64,000 nucleotides of DNA, from positions 30,373-94,372 of the forward strand of contig NVXG01000007.1 of the NCBI GenBank assembly GCA_002733805.1, written 5' to 3'. The position numbers and the translations under genes were made by a program. The notes beneath the pieces are model-generated. The model saw only the letters and a program-made list of their open reading frames with translations. It was not told the DNA's origin and did not search any database. This DNA comes from Robiginitomaculum sp. (lineage in GTDB: Bacteria > Pseudomonadota > Alphaproteobacteria > Caulobacterales > Maricaulaceae). Below are positions 35,846-44,949 of this stretch, one piece after another; positions within the stretch are counted from its first letter, which is position 1; each line of letters opens with the position of its first letter.

Positions 35846-36063
35846 TTGTGTAAATCCATTCCCGCTTAAATAACATCTTGGGGCAAGACCTTTTCATTCT
35901 TATTAATATGAGGCAGAAAGTTGAGCATAAATCGGAAGAATAGTACCCAGTTCACGGCTTGTTCCGGCGATACCACTGGTGCGCTCTAGTACGGTACGTG
36001 ATTGACGTTACAAACGTAGCTCGGAGGTTGGTTGCGATTGCTTATCGGCAGAATTTCTGGATA

Positions 36064-36879
36064 TTGAAACTTCAACCCACCTTTGCGCTGGGCATGTTCT
36101 TCCTTGCCATAGGCATGTGGAGTTTAGGAACCAGATCAGCCCACGCCGGAGCATGGACCCGCGAGCCGGGTTCATTTGAGGTCATTTCAACGGTTTCTTA
36201 TCATTCTGGCTACGTAGAGTTTGATGATTCTGGTGTCCGGAATGATTTGGTCGATTTTTCAAAATTTGAAAGTGTTTTTTTCATTGAATATGGAATTTTA
36301 GAAAACTGGTCAGCCATGGCTCGCCTGGTTTTGCAGCAGGTATCTGTGGCCAGGGGCGCCATGGTCGATGAGGCACAAGGGCTGGGTGCAACAGAGTTGT
36401 CGTTGAAGCGTAACCTTGGGCAATTCAAGGATTGGGTGTTTGCGGCGCAAGGTCGCATCTCGATCCCCGGAGATGCGGAAAACAGATTGGATTTACGGCT
36501 GGGTGAGGGGAATCTGGAGTGGGAAGTACGCGGTTTGGTCGGACACTCTTTTGCACTGGGCAATACGAGAGGTTTTGTTGATCTGCAGTTGGCCCGCCAA
36601 TTCCGCATTCAGCCAAATGCTGATGAGTGGCATTTGGATATGACAATTGGATATCGACCTACCGCTACAATTATGACCATGGCGCAGGTTTTTGTCTTGC
36701 GTGGTGATGAAGTGCAAACACTAGCTGCCCGAACTCTGGCTTCAACTAAAGTGCAGGGCTCTCTTGTCTGGTTTTTTAAGCCACACCATGGCATTCAATT
36801 GTATGCTGCCAAAATGATTGATGGGCGTAACACCATTGCCGATCGCACAATCGGCATTGGTTATTGGTTTGATTTTTAG
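36064..36879 (+). CDS. Probable outer-membrane beta-barrel protein
   Basis: An exported protein with a hydrophobic signal region ending SLGTRSAHA|GAW, then alternating aromatic/polar strands (FEVISTVSYHSGYVEF, GRISIPGDAENRLDLRLGEG, QGSLVWFFKPHHGIQLYAAKM) and a terminal aromatic residue (IGIGYWFDF), typical of outer-membrane barrels. The start is unclear: no ATG with a ribosome site exists. I chose TTG 36064, which gives the signal peptide a Lys in its n-region; TTG 35959, GTG 35998 and ATG 36094 are alternatives. It resembles small transporter-like OMPs of unknown substrate. Confidence 0.65.
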   Translation: MKLQPTFALGMFFLAIGMWSLGTRSAHAGAWTREPGSFEVISTVSYHSGYVEFDDSGVRNDLVDFSKFESVFFIEYGILENWSAMARLVLQQVSVARGAMVDEAQGLGATELSLKRNLGQFKDWVFAAQGRISIPGDAENRLDLRLGEGNLEWEVRGLVGHSFALGNTRGFVDLQLARQFRIQPNADEWHLDMTIGYRPTATIMTMAQVFVLRGDEVQTLAARTLASTKVQGSLVWFFKPHHGIQLYAAKMIDGRNTIADRTIGIGYWFDF

Positions 36880-36900
36880 AATAAAGTTTCTGGTGTGTAC

Positions 36901-37455
36901 TTATTCTTGTCCGCCGGTTTCGGTATAAAGATAAGCCAGTAAGGCTTTTCGTTTTTCATCATCTTTAATGCCGACAAATGCCATGCTAGTGCCGGGAACC
37001 GCTTGGCGCGGATTGGAAATCCATGTGTCTATTGTTTCCATATCCCAAGTTTTTTCAGCACCTTGCAAGGCTTTTGAATATCGAAATTTCGGGTTTTGCG
37101 CGGCGGTACTTCCGAAAATTCCATACAGGTTTGGCCCAACCCGGTTGGCTTGTCCTTGCTTGATGGTGTGACAGGCCCGGCATTTACTGAATTGACGTTT
37201 GCCAATAGCAAGGTCGGCACCGGCTAAACTTGCAGGCAATTCAATAGTTGCGATCGCAGGTGCGATCTCAGATTGTGCAGGTTCGACTTTAGCTGCAACA
37301 ATCTCTGGAGCTTCAGGTGCAACTGGCTTTGCCGCAGCAACAATCGGTTTTGCGACATCGACTATTGGCTTTGGTTGTTCAGTAGCCTTTTCGCCGCAGG
37401 CCATGACCAACGCACTGGCAAAAATTACAAAAATACCCAAACTGGATCGAAACAT
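36901..37455 (-). CDS. Class I cytochrome c lipoprotein
   Basis: A 184-residue lipid-anchored cytochrome c. The lipobox LVMAC places the lipidated Cys20; an Ala/Pro/Val-rich linker follows (25-75); the cytochrome domain carries CRACH (Cys92, Cys95, His96), GPNLYGIFG and GTSMAF with the axial Met158. Structure and length fit a cytochrome c2/c550-like electron carrier tethered to the membrane. I start at ATG 37455, preceded by AGGAG seven bases upstream; the extension to 37488 lacks a ribosome site. It diverges from a flavoprotein gene. Heme attachment would use the Ccm system at 43.8-48 kb. Confidence 0.9.
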   Translation of the reverse strand: MFRSSLGIFVIFASALVMACGEKATEQPKPIVDVAKPIVAAAKPVAPEAPEIVAAKVEPAQSEIAPAIATIELPASLAGADLAIGKRQFSKCRACHTIKQGQANRVGPNLYGIFGSTAAQNPKFRYSKALQGAEKTWDMETIDTWISNPRQAVPGTSMAFVGIKDDEKRKALLAYLYTETGGQE

Positions 37456-37604
37456 ATTGTTCTCCTGAAACGTTGATATGCGGTGCAAGTAAGGAAAATG
37501 GCACCGTGAAATTGATTTGATTGTGGTGTAGCGGGTTGCAAACCGGTTTGCCAGTGGCGAATTGTCTCGTACAAGGTTTGGGTGAGAGCCAAAGGAAAAA
37601 TATC

Positions 37605-38831
37605 ATGAAAAAAGGTACCATCATCGTTGGTGCAGGGCAGGCCGGGGCACAAGCTGCCACCAGCTTGCGGCAATTCGGGTATGACCTGCCAATTGTCATG
37701 ATCGGTGATGAACCGGATGCTCCGTACCAGCGCCCACCCTTGTCCAAGACGTATTTGGCGGGAAGCACCAATGCGGCAGAACTTGGGTTAAAACCCGAAG
37801 CCTTCTGGTCGACGCAAAATATTGAACTGAGGCTAGGCCAATCGGTTGAGCAGATAGACCCCACAGGCAAAAAGGTACGTCTATCCGATGATGGCTGGCT
37901 TGCGTTTTCAGATTTGATATTGGCCACCGGCGCGCGTCCTCGACTGTTACCGGTTCCCGGTGCTGAACTGGACAACATATTTGTGCTGCGGACTCTGGCC
38001 GATGCGGATGCTTTGAAAGCTGCCTTTGGCCAGGACAAAAAACTGGTCATTATTGGTGGGGGCTATGTTGGTCTGGAGTGTGCGGCCACGGCGATCAAAG
38101 CTGGCATGAGCGTAACTCTTTTGGAAGCCGAACCACGTCTGTTGGCACGAGTGGCTGGCGAGCAACTTTCTGATTTTTTTGCAGATGTTCATCGTAAGGC
38201 CGGGGTGGATATCCGGCTTGATGAACGGGCAATTGCGTTTGGTGGCGAGGGCGCTGTGCGTTCCGTTACGCTGCAAAGTGGTGAGGAACTGGATGCTGAT
38301 TTGGTTCTGGTCGGTATCGGCGTGATTGCCAATGAAGAATTGGCCGCTGAGTGTGGTCTGGCCTGTGACAACGGGATTGTGGTTGATGATCTGTGCCGCA
38401 CATCTAATCCCAATATTTATGCCATTGGGGACGTTAGTCGCCATCCCAACCAGATATTTGCCCAAAACCTACGACTGGAATCAGTTCACAACGCCATTGA
38501 GCAGGGTAAGACTGCGGCATCGAACATCGCGGGACGGCCCAAGCCTTATAATCAGGCACCATGGTTTTGGTCGGATCAGTATGATCTGAAATTACAGATG
38601 GTTGGTTTGTCGTCCGGGTATGATCAAGTGGTGATCCGTGGGGATATATCTAAGCGGGCCTTTGCGGTTTTTTACCTAAAAAATGACGTGATGATTGCCT
38701 GTGATGCGGTGAACTCTCCGGCTGAATATATGGGGTCCAGGTTGATGATTGGCGGACAAATGACGGTTGATCCGGCTTTGTTGAAGAACACCGATCTACC
38801 CATGAAAGAACTACTGGCCCGCTTCCGCTAA
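37605..38831 (+). CDS. FAD-dependent ferredoxin reductase-like oxidoreductase
   Basis: A 408-residue pyridine-nucleotide-disulfide-type flavoprotein of the rubredoxin/putidaredoxin/rhodocoxin reductase group. The FAD motif VGAGQAGAQAA lies at 8-18, RPPLSKTYL at 43-51, the NAD motif IIGGGYVGLECA at 149-160, and YAIGDV marks the second FAD-binding block. The C-terminal PWFWSDQYDLKLQMVG is specific to this group. Such enzymes pass electrons from NAD(P)H to small [2Fe-2S] ferredoxins serving P450s or oxygenases; no ferredoxin gene is adjacent. I start at ATG 37605 with AAAGGA upstream. Confidence 0.9.
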   Translation: MKKGTIIVGAGQAGAQAATSLRQFGYDLPIVMIGDEPDAPYQRPPLSKTYLAGSTNAAELGLKPEAFWSTQNIELRLGQSVEQIDPTGKKVRLSDDGWLAFSDLILATGARPRLLPVPGAELDNIFVLRTLADADALKAAFGQDKKLVIIGGGYVGLECAATAIKAGMSVTLLEAEPRLLARVAGEQLSDFFADVHRKAGVDIRLDERAIAFGGEGAVRSVTLQSGEELDADLVLVGIGVIANEELAAECGLACDNGIVVDDLCRTSNPNIYAIGDVSRHPNQIFAQNLRLESVHNAIEQGKTAASNIAGRPKPYNQAPWFWSDQYDLKLQMVGLSSGYDQVVIRGDISKRAFAVFYLKNDVMIACDAVNSPAEYMGSRLMIGGQMTVDPALLKNTDLPMKELLARFR

Positions 38832-38998
38832 ACAGAGGCCAATTCTCCAAAGCTGAACCTGATCGTAACAATTGAGATTTTTTGTCACGCGACAATCTGC
38901 GGACTCATTTTTTGTGTGAAATCGCGATACCAGCAGGGCAACCAAATCAGGTCGGTACCGCAACCGGAGCCGAACGTTTGGCAAAAGGGGATGGTAAA

Positions 38999-39640
38999 TT
39001 GAAATTGATATTGAAAATAGCTGCAATGGTGCTGGCCACAACAACATTGTGTTCTGGCGCGGCAATCGCCGAGGACTACGGTCCGTGGCAAGTTCGTTTT
39101 CGGGCAATTATTGTACAACCGGATGAAAGCTCAAGTACTTCAATCGGTGGGTTTACTGATCATTCGACCCAGATTGTTCCAGAAATGGATATTTCCTATT
39201 TTTTCAATGAGAATATATCTCTCGAATTGATTTTGGCTGTCATCAAGCACCAAGGTAAAACCAATAATACAGCGATTGGTGACCTTGCGGTCGGGGGTGT
39301 CTGGTTACTGCCTCCCACCTTGACCTTGCAATATCACGTTGCACCAGGCGCAATGTTCAATCCGTATTTCGGAGCTGGCGTAAACTATACAATTTTCTTT
39401 AGCGAAAGCCTGCCAGCAGGTTCTCCCTTGGTTAGCGTTGATCACAGCGACAGCTTTGGGTTTGCCCTTCAAAGTGGTGTTGATATTCAGACTGGCTCTG
39501 ACTGGTTCCTGAACCTGGATGTCAAGAAAGTCTGGATCCAGACCGATGCGACCTTGGATGCCGGTGCTTTGGGTATTGTGACCGCAGATGTCAGCCTTGA
39601 CCCGTGGGTGTTTGGTGTTGGTGTTGGACGGCGGTTCTGA
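38999..39640 (+). CDS. OmpW family outer-membrane protein
   Basis: A 213-residue eight-stranded barrel of the OmpW/YedS type. The signal peptide MKLILKIAAMVLATTTLCSGAAIA is clear; the mature protein begins EDYGPWQVRFRAIIVQPD and ends VFGVGVGRRF. GDLAVGGVWLLPPTLTLQYHV and FNPYFGAGVNYT are OmpW signatures. I start at TTG 38999 with AGGGGA about nine bases upstream; a longer in-frame opening from 38882 is non-signal-like. A terminator follows at 39679-39710. It forms a hydrophobic channel for small molecules in known members. Confidence 0.87.
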   Translation: MKLILKIAAMVLATTTLCSGAAIAEDYGPWQVRFRAIIVQPDESSSTSIGGFTDHSTQIVPEMDISYFFNENISLELILAVIKHQGKTNNTAIGDLAVGGVWLLPPTLTLQYHVAPGAMFNPYFGAGVNYTIFFSESLPAGSPLVSVDHSDSFGFALQSGVDIQTGSDWFLNLDVKKVWIQTDATLDAGALGIVTADVSLDPWVFGVGVGRRF

Positions 39641-39678
39641 TCCTGATCCCCAGATAAAAACAATGGTTTGTAAAATTT

Positions 39679-39710
39679 GGCTGATCCGAGAAACCGGGTC
39701 GGCCTTTTTT
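39679..39710 (+). terminator. Rho-independent terminator after ompW-like gene
   Basis: GGCTGATCC and GGGTCGGCC form a 9-bp stem with two G-U pairs and an 8-nt loop (GAGAAACC), followed directly by six T. It lies 38 bp after the OmpW-like stop and would end that transcript. Confidence 0.75.
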
Positions 39711-39894
39711 CGGTTAATTTATTTCTTAGTTCCTCTTCATTGGAATTGAAGTCCCTTTTGTTGTCGGCCCGGAACAAAGATACCCAGATTAAAATGCAAT
39801 CATAATCTTGACCTTGCTCGGAAACTTCTGACAGTTATTACAAGGCGCTTACGCATGCATCGCGAATTCGCTAGAACAAGAATGTGAGAGGTTT

Positions 39895-40749
39895 ATGAAA
39901 AATCATTTTGTATTGGCCGCAACTTTAGGACTATTGATCGTCTTACCCACAGACGGATTTGCACAAACAAGTGATTGTGACAGCGCACTGAGTTTTGCTG
40001 AGATGATGTCGTGCGCGCAAAACGATTACAAGACCGCTGACGGCGCATTGAATATCGCATATCGAAAAAACCAGGAAACCCTGAATACTAAAGGAAAGAC
40101 ATTATTGCGAGATGCGCAACGCGCATGGATTAAATTTCGGAACGCAGAATGTAAATGGGAAGCCGATACTGTCCGTGGTGGACGTGATGCGGAGCTAACC
40201 AAACTTGCATGTTTGGCCGATTTGACGATGAAACGTACAAAAACACTCAACGAGGAGGCGAATGCGGCACAAGCTAGTGCAGACCCGTTGGCAAACCAAG
40301 ATGATCATGGTGCAGAATTGCTTGATTACCGTTCATATGGCCCTATCCGATTTGGGCAAACTGTTGCGAGTATAGAAGTTGAGCTAGGGGAAAAAATTAC
40401 ACTTACAGAATACGGTGCCGAGGATATGACGCAATGTTATATGGCCAGATTTCCCCGCTATCCAAACGCGTTACTGATGGTTGAAAAGGGCATTGTCACG
40501 CGGGCCGAGGTGGATGCAAGTGTTGGCAATACTTTAGGCGTTTCTGTTGGAGATAGTTTTGCATCCGTCCAGGCCAAATTTCCGAATGCTGAAATTGAGC
40601 TTCAAAAATACGTTATGAATGCCCATGAAATCACCATCCATTCCAGTCCGGCTGGATTTTCCATACTTCTTTTAGAAGAAGCTGGAAAAATCACCCAAAT
40701 CCGAGCGGGTACAGCTGAGTCTGTGCAGTATGTCGAGCACTGTTTATAG
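39895..40749 (+). CDS. LprI-domain secreted protein (copy 1)
   Basis: A 284-residue exported protein. The signal peptide MKNHFVLAATLGLLIVLPTDGFA is followed by a lysozyme-inhibitor LprI-type domain (DUF1311): DCDSALSFAEMMSCAQNDYKTAD, with paired Cys, then LNIAYRKNQETLNTKGKTLLRDAQRAWIKFRNAECKWEAD. The C-terminal half (about 145-284) is an unrecognised domain with HCL at the end. The same DUF1311 core is present in the neighbouring convergent gene, so a duplication of the domain is likely. Binding or inhibition of host/phage lysozyme is known for some family members, not shown here. Confidence 0.82.
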   Translation: MKNHFVLAATLGLLIVLPTDGFAQTSDCDSALSFAEMMSCAQNDYKTADGALNIAYRKNQETLNTKGKTLLRDAQRAWIKFRNAECKWEADTVRGGRDAELTKLACLADLTMKRTKTLNEEANAAQASADPLANQDDHGAELLDYRSYGPIRFGQTVASIEVELGEKITLTEYGAEDMTQCYMARFPRYPNALLMVEKGIVTRAEVDASVGNTLGVSVGDSFASVQAKFPNAEIELQKYVMNAHEITIHSSPAGFSILLLEEAGKITQIRAGTAESVQYVEHCL

Positions 40750-40768
40750 GTCGTATTTCAACCTCGTA

Positions 40769-41983
40769 TTACTCGCCCAAGCAAATGCGTTTGACTTCTT
40801 TTATAACGGGTTTCAGCTCTGCAATGGTGTAAGAAATTTTGCCAGCCTTATAAGCAGTTACAAAATACTGATCAAAGCAGTATTGCTCGGGATTGTTCGC
40901 CTCTTTATTAGCGTCTTCACTCATGCGGGCGACAAAGTCTTTCGAAAAACGAATACCCTTCAAAATATCGTCGTCATATTCTTCTAAAGCAAAACAAGTA
41001 TCAGGAATTCTAGGGTTATCAGGGAATAAGTAATTATTACTCCACTCTTCACCGCTACCAAGGTTGATCAGCTCGTGGCGGGGTAAATTGGTCGTGTAAT
41101 GAGAGTGTCCATCACGAACTGAAAAATTTTCCAGTCCTCCATAACAGGCATACCCAAAGGCATACGTATGCGCGACACGTAATTTATCTCCAGCTTGTTC
41201 CAATTTTAGAGTCAAGCTGGTTGCGTGGGTGCCGCCACTGGCAAAATATACGCTTACAAACAGTTTATCATGAATAACACCGAGAACATTGTAACTTATA
41301 CTAATCGGTCTTTGATCCTGCTCCCCAATATCTCCATATGTATAGTTCACACGATGTGTGGTATTTTCTTTAACTCTTTGAACAACAGTAATATCGGTTT
41401 CACAATTCTCTATTGAAAACTCGGTACCTGTTTCAGAGCCGTGGTCGCTGACCGGCATGCACAGAGGGCTGGTCTCAAGTGTGCTTATCTTTTCCAAAAG
41501 AGGAGGCAAGACAACAGGCTTTTGTAGTTTATGGATATTCGCCATAAACAGCAGGACGCGTTCATCTGTTATACCTGTTAAACATTTGGACTTTATGTGC
41601 GGCGCGAAACTTCCTTGGCGGGACGGGGCAGCTTTCCACGCACAATCCGCACTCCGAAACTTTATCCATTCTCTTTGTGCATCTCTAAGCAGAGTTTTCC
41701 CCTGTGGGTCTAAAAGGGTGCGTAATTCATTGTAGGTCGCATTTAATGCTTGGTCAGAGGCCGCATAGTTCTCTTCTGCGCAGGCAAGCCATTCAGCACT
41801 CTGAACCGCAACTCCATTGCACCATGTTTCTCTTTGCGGCAGTACGTACTCAATTGAAGAAAGCGTTTCAATCGGTTCAGGAGCCGGTGCAGGTTTGGCC
41901 GAAGGTTCTGGTTGTCCACAGGCGCTTAATAACCCAAGGCTCAAGATCAAGACGCTGTACCGTACGTTTCTTCTTCCAATCAT
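40769..41983 (-). CDS. LprI-domain lipoprotein (copy 2)
   Basis: A 404-residue lipoprotein: MIGRRNVRYSVLILSLGLLSAC gives lipidated Cys22. An LprI/DUF1311 domain is present at about 55-135 (CAEENYAASDQALNATYNELRTLLDPQGKTLLRDAQREWIKFRSADCAW), and a long extension of about 270 residues follows without recognised domain but with several Cys. I chose ATG 41983 because GGAG ends nine bases upstream, while ATG 41989 has only three. Convergent with copy 1, with 19 bp between stops. It shares the block KTLLRDAQR-W-IKFR with that copy. Confidence 0.8.
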   Translation of the reverse strand: MIGRRNVRYSVLILSLGLLSACGQPEPSAKPAPAPEPIETLSSIEYVLPQRETWCNGVAVQSAEWLACAEENYAASDQALNATYNELRTLLDPQGKTLLRDAQREWIKFRSADCAWKAAPSRQGSFAPHIKSKCLTGITDERVLLFMANIHKLQKPVVLPPLLEKISTLETSPLCMPVSDHGSETGTEFSIENCETDITVVQRVKENTTHRVNYTYGDIGEQDQRPISISYNVLGVIHDKLFVSVYFASGGTHATSLTLKLEQAGDKLRVAHTYAFGYACYGGLENFSVRDGHSHYTTNLPRHELINLGSGEEWSNNYLFPDNPRIPDTCFALEEYDDDILKGIRFSKDFVARMSEDANKEANNPEQYCFDQYFVTAYKAGKISYTIAELKPVIKEVKRICLGE

Positions 41984-42037
41984 GATCATACTCCATATTT
42001 AAGTTCGGGGCTTTGGCTGGCATTTCGGTGCGGGTAG

Positions 42038-42055
42038 GAAGCCACGCGTGGCTTC
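42038..42055. repeat. Perfect 18-bp palindrome upstream of LprI copy 2
   Basis: GAAGCCACGCGTGGCTTC reads the same on both strands. It sits 55 bp upstream of the LprI lipoprotein start and 23 bp before the IS110-like remnant. It could be an operator or the terminal structure of the lost element; there is no adjoining T-tract. Confidence 0.6.
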
Positions 42056-42077
42056 TAATTGAGCCATAATGGAAGCC

Positions 42078-42191
42078 ATGACTGTTTCTATTACCACCAT
42101 TGGCCTTGATTTGGCAAAGATAGTATTTCTAGATGCGTGGAAGTGTTGGTGTCGAATGAAACTAAGGCAACAGCTTACTAAACGTGCCTAA
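42078..42191 (+). pseudogene. Remnant of IS110-family transposase N-terminus
   Basis: An ATG-started frame of 37 codons reads MTVSITTIGLDLAK, the conserved start of IS110/IS1111 DEDD transposases (TxIGIDLAKxxF), then drifts and recovers KLRQQLTKRA, matching the KLRRxxLxR block that follows about 20 residues later in intact enzymes. The middle differs and the frame stops at 42189, so the gene is truncated. The rest of the transposase and defined ends are absent between 42192 and the aldehyde dehydrogenase start. The stretch 42192-42363 otherwise holds no recognised feature apart from a ribosome site for that gene. Confidence 0.7.
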
Positions 42192-42363
42192 TTGTTGTCC
42201 TCCGCTTTTGGTTTGGGCTAGTGTTTTTTGGTTTAAGGTTTCAACCAATGGGTTTCCCGAGCTTTCAGTCCACAGAGCACTTAAAAAAATCTTGTCCCTG
42301 TGGGTGGAACCGGTCACTATTACCGGGAAACTGAACTTCCCCTGATCATAAGGAACTCAAAAC

Positions 42364-43803
42364 ATGAAGACGCTAGATAAATTCTACATTGACGGAAAAT
42401 GGGTAAGCCCGGCAGGCGACAAGACCATGGATGTGATCAATCCGGCCAATGAAGAAGTGTGCGCCAAACTGTCCATGGGCAATGCTGAAGACGTAGATAT
42501 GGCTGTGGCTGCCGCTCGCAAGGCATTTGCCAGTTGGTCAAAGACCAGTCCGGCCGAGCGCTTGGAGGTCATGGGGGCAATTCTGGAGGCGTATAATGCC
42601 CGGATTGATGACATTGCAAAGGCGATCACCGAAGAAATGGGCGCGCCCAATTGGCTAGCTGCCAAAGTACAGGCCACCATTGGCAGCGGGTTGTTGTCGT
42701 CAGATATCGAGACCTTGAAAACCTTTGAATTTTCCGAAATGCGCGGTGTTTCCCAAGTGATCCGCGAGCCGGTCGGGGTTTGTGGTTTGATCACGCCATG
42801 GAACTGGCCGATGAACCAAATTTTCTGCAAGTTGTCCCCGGCGCTAGCCACCGGATGCACCATTGTCTGGAAGCCATCGGAAGTTTCGCCTCTGTCGGCG
42901 CAAATTTTGATGGAAATTATCGACAGTGCAGGAATTCCTGCTGGTTTGGTCAACATGGTACAGGGCAATGGCCCGGACGTTGGTGCCGTAATGGCGGCGC
43001 ATCCGGGCATTGATATGGTCTCATTCACCGGCTCGACTCGGGCCGGAATTGCCGTGGCCCAAGCCGCCGCACCGACCGTAAAGCGGGTTTCGCAGGAATT
43101 GGGCGGCAAGTCGGCCAATATCATTCTGGATGATCTGGATGCTGAAAGTTTCGCCAAAGCCGTATCGGGCGGCATGCAAACCATGTGTCTGAATTCCGGC
43201 CAGAATTGCAACGCACCGTCGCGCATGCTGGTCCCGATGGCTCGTATGAACGAGGCCATGCAAGCGGCCGCAGCCGTGGCCAATGCGGTACAAGTGGCCG
43301 ATCCGACCAGTGATGGCATGGTGATGGGGCCGGTGGTCTCCGAAGCCCAGTGGAATAAAATTCAGGGTTTGATCGAAGCAGGCACCAAAGAAGGGGCTGA
43401 TCTAGCCGCAGGTGGCACCGGTCGTCCCGAAGGTCTGAACCGGGGCTATTTTGTACGCCCCACGGTTTTCGGCAATGTAACCAATGACATGACGATTGCT
43501 CGTGAGGAAATTTTTGGCCCGGTTTTGTGTATCCTTGGATATGAGAACGAAGCCGAGGCGATAAACATTGCTAATGACACTCTATACGGTCTGTCTGGCT
43601 ACATTTCCGGTGCCAACAAGGACCGGCTTCGCGAAATTGCCGGACAATTACGCACTGGCATGGTGCATTTGAACGGGGCCATGCCCGATTTTAAAATGCC
43701 GTTTGGTGGCTATAAGCAATCCGGCAATGGCCGCGAGCGCGGGCCAAATGGCTTTGAGGATTATCTGGAAACCAAATCTGTGTTGGGATATGCCGCCGAA
43801 TAA
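42364..43803 (+). CDS. NAD(P)+-dependent aldehyde dehydrogenase
   Basis: A 479-residue ALDH-superfamily enzyme oxidising an aldehyde to an acid. The nucleophile Cys282 lies in NSGQNCNAPSR, the general-base Glu245 in SQELGGKSANI, and Asn147 in PWNWP. The Rossmann domain and the C-terminal MPFGGYKQSGNGRERG signature are complete. The substrate cannot be identified. AAGGAACTC precedes ATG 42364. It stands alone, converging on ccmI 7 bp away. The upstream gap contains the IS110 remnant. Confidence 0.94.
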   Translation: MKTLDKFYIDGKWVSPAGDKTMDVINPANEEVCAKLSMGNAEDVDMAVAAARKAFASWSKTSPAERLEVMGAILEAYNARIDDIAKAITEEMGAPNWLAAKVQATIGSGLLSSDIETLKTFEFSEMRGVSQVIREPVGVCGLITPWNWPMNQIFCKLSPALATGCTIVWKPSEVSPLSAQILMEIIDSAGIPAGLVNMVQGNGPDVGAVMAAHPGIDMVSFTGSTRAGIAVAQAAAPTVKRVSQELGGKSANIILDDLDAESFAKAVSGGMQTMCLNSGQNCNAPSRMLVPMARMNEAMQAAAAVANAVQVADPTSDGMVMGPVVSEAQWNKIQGLIEAGTKEGADLAAGGTGRPEGLNRGYFVRPTVFGNVTNDMTIAREEIFGPVLCILGYENEAEAINIANDTLYGLSGYISGANKDRLREIAGQLRTGMVHLNGAMPDFKMPFGGYKQSGNGRERGPNGFEDYLETKSVLGYAAE

Positions 43804-43810
43804 CAAGCGC

Positions 43811-44944
43811 TTATTCAGCAACGCCCTGTGCGGTCGCAAAGGCCTCTAGTTCGGCCAATTTTTCCGGTTGATCGGCTAGAGCCGCTTTGGCTTTTGTGAG
43901 CGCAACTTTTGCTTCGGTTGCTTGTCCCAATACCATGCGCGAACGGATCAATTGTTGCCAGCCCGAGGCATCAGCCGGGTTTGCCAGCAAGCGAGATTCG
44001 AGCCGCTCAACCATGGCGACAATCATGGCTTGGCGCTCCGCCGGGTCCAGTTGCGCCGCAGCCTCGAGCTGCTCCGGGTTTGGGCCAGATCGCAAGTCAT
44101 TCGGCATCGGAAGGTCGTATTTGGTGGCCAGTTCGCGGGCTTGGGCCAGCAATCCGTCCCGCCATGTCGCGTCTTGTTGCTCGGATTGCAACATTTCGAG
44201 CCACATAGCCAAGGCTTGCTCCGGCTCGCCGCTTTGTTCGGCAGCCAACCCCATGTAAAACCGTGCTCGTACATCTTGTGGATCCAGTTGGTAACTGCGC
44301 GAAAAGGCCGCCAATGCAGGCTCGGTAACTATCTGATCGGCCAGCATGAATAAGGTCTCACCCATTGCGGACAGCGTAGCTGGGTTTTGTGGCTCCAGCT
44401 CCAGCGCTGTTTCATAGGCCGCTTTGGCTTGCTCATAGCGCCCCACCCGAAAGGTTGACCAGCCCAACATACGCCAGCCTTCTGCGTCATCGGGATTGCG
44501 ACTGACATGATCAACCAGTTTCGGGATGGCGGCATTTAAGGTCTGGGTGTCGCCTGATGGTGTTGGTACAGCCGGTTGTGCCGCAATCACATTTGGCCCT
44601 TGCGCGATCAGTTGCGGTGTACCGAGCAAGGCATAGAGGCCAAAGGTGCCCAAGATGACAAACGCCGCTAATGCCATAAATATCTGGCGATCCGTCCTGT
44701 TTGGCCCGGCGTCTTGTGTGCCCAATTCCTGCAAGGTCAAAATGCGTTGAGCAGTTACCCGGCGCTGGGTTTCGGCTTCTTCTTGCGTGATTTTGCTAGT
44801 CTCAAAGTCTCGGTCAATTTGTTGCAAAGCATCGCGTAAAACCTGCATTTGAGGTTCTGTATCATTTTGCACCGGACGATAAAACGGCGCGGCCAGCAGT
44901 AAAATCGCTGCAATCAAAAAAAGCGCAAGTACAATCCACAGCAT
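43811..44944 (-). CDS. ccmI: Cytochrome c biogenesis protein CcmI
   Basis: A 377-residue apocytochrome chaperone of the Ccm system. The N-terminal membrane helix (1-22) precedes a heptad-rich segment with QVLRDALQQIDRDFETSKITQEEAETQRR, a second membrane helix around 88-110, then a TPR-like array (GWRMLGWSTFRVGRYEQAKAAYETALEL, about 156-183). It presents the apocytochrome C-terminus to the CcmFH heme ligation complex. It is last in the ccmF-ccmG-ccmH-ccmI run; the start lies 5 bp from the ccmH stop. Confidence 0.92.
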   Translation of the reverse strand: MLWIVLALFLIAAILLLAAPFYRPVQNDTEPQMQVLRDALQQIDRDFETSKITQEEAETQRRVTAQRILTLQELGTQDAGPNRTDRQIFMALAAFVILGTFGLYALLGTPQLIAQGPNVIAAQPAVPTPSGDTQTLNAAIPKLVDHVSRNPDDAEGWRMLGWSTFRVGRYEQAKAAYETALELEPQNPATLSAMGETLFMLADQIVTEPALAAFSRSYQLDPQDVRARFYMGLAAEQSGEPEQALAMWLEMLQSEQQDATWRDGLLAQARELATKYDLPMPNDLRSGPNPEQLEAAAQLDPAERQAMIVAMVERLESRLLANPADASGWQQLIRSRMVLGQATEAKVALTKAKAALADQPEKLAELEAFATAQGVAE

Positions 44945-44949
44945 GTCAG

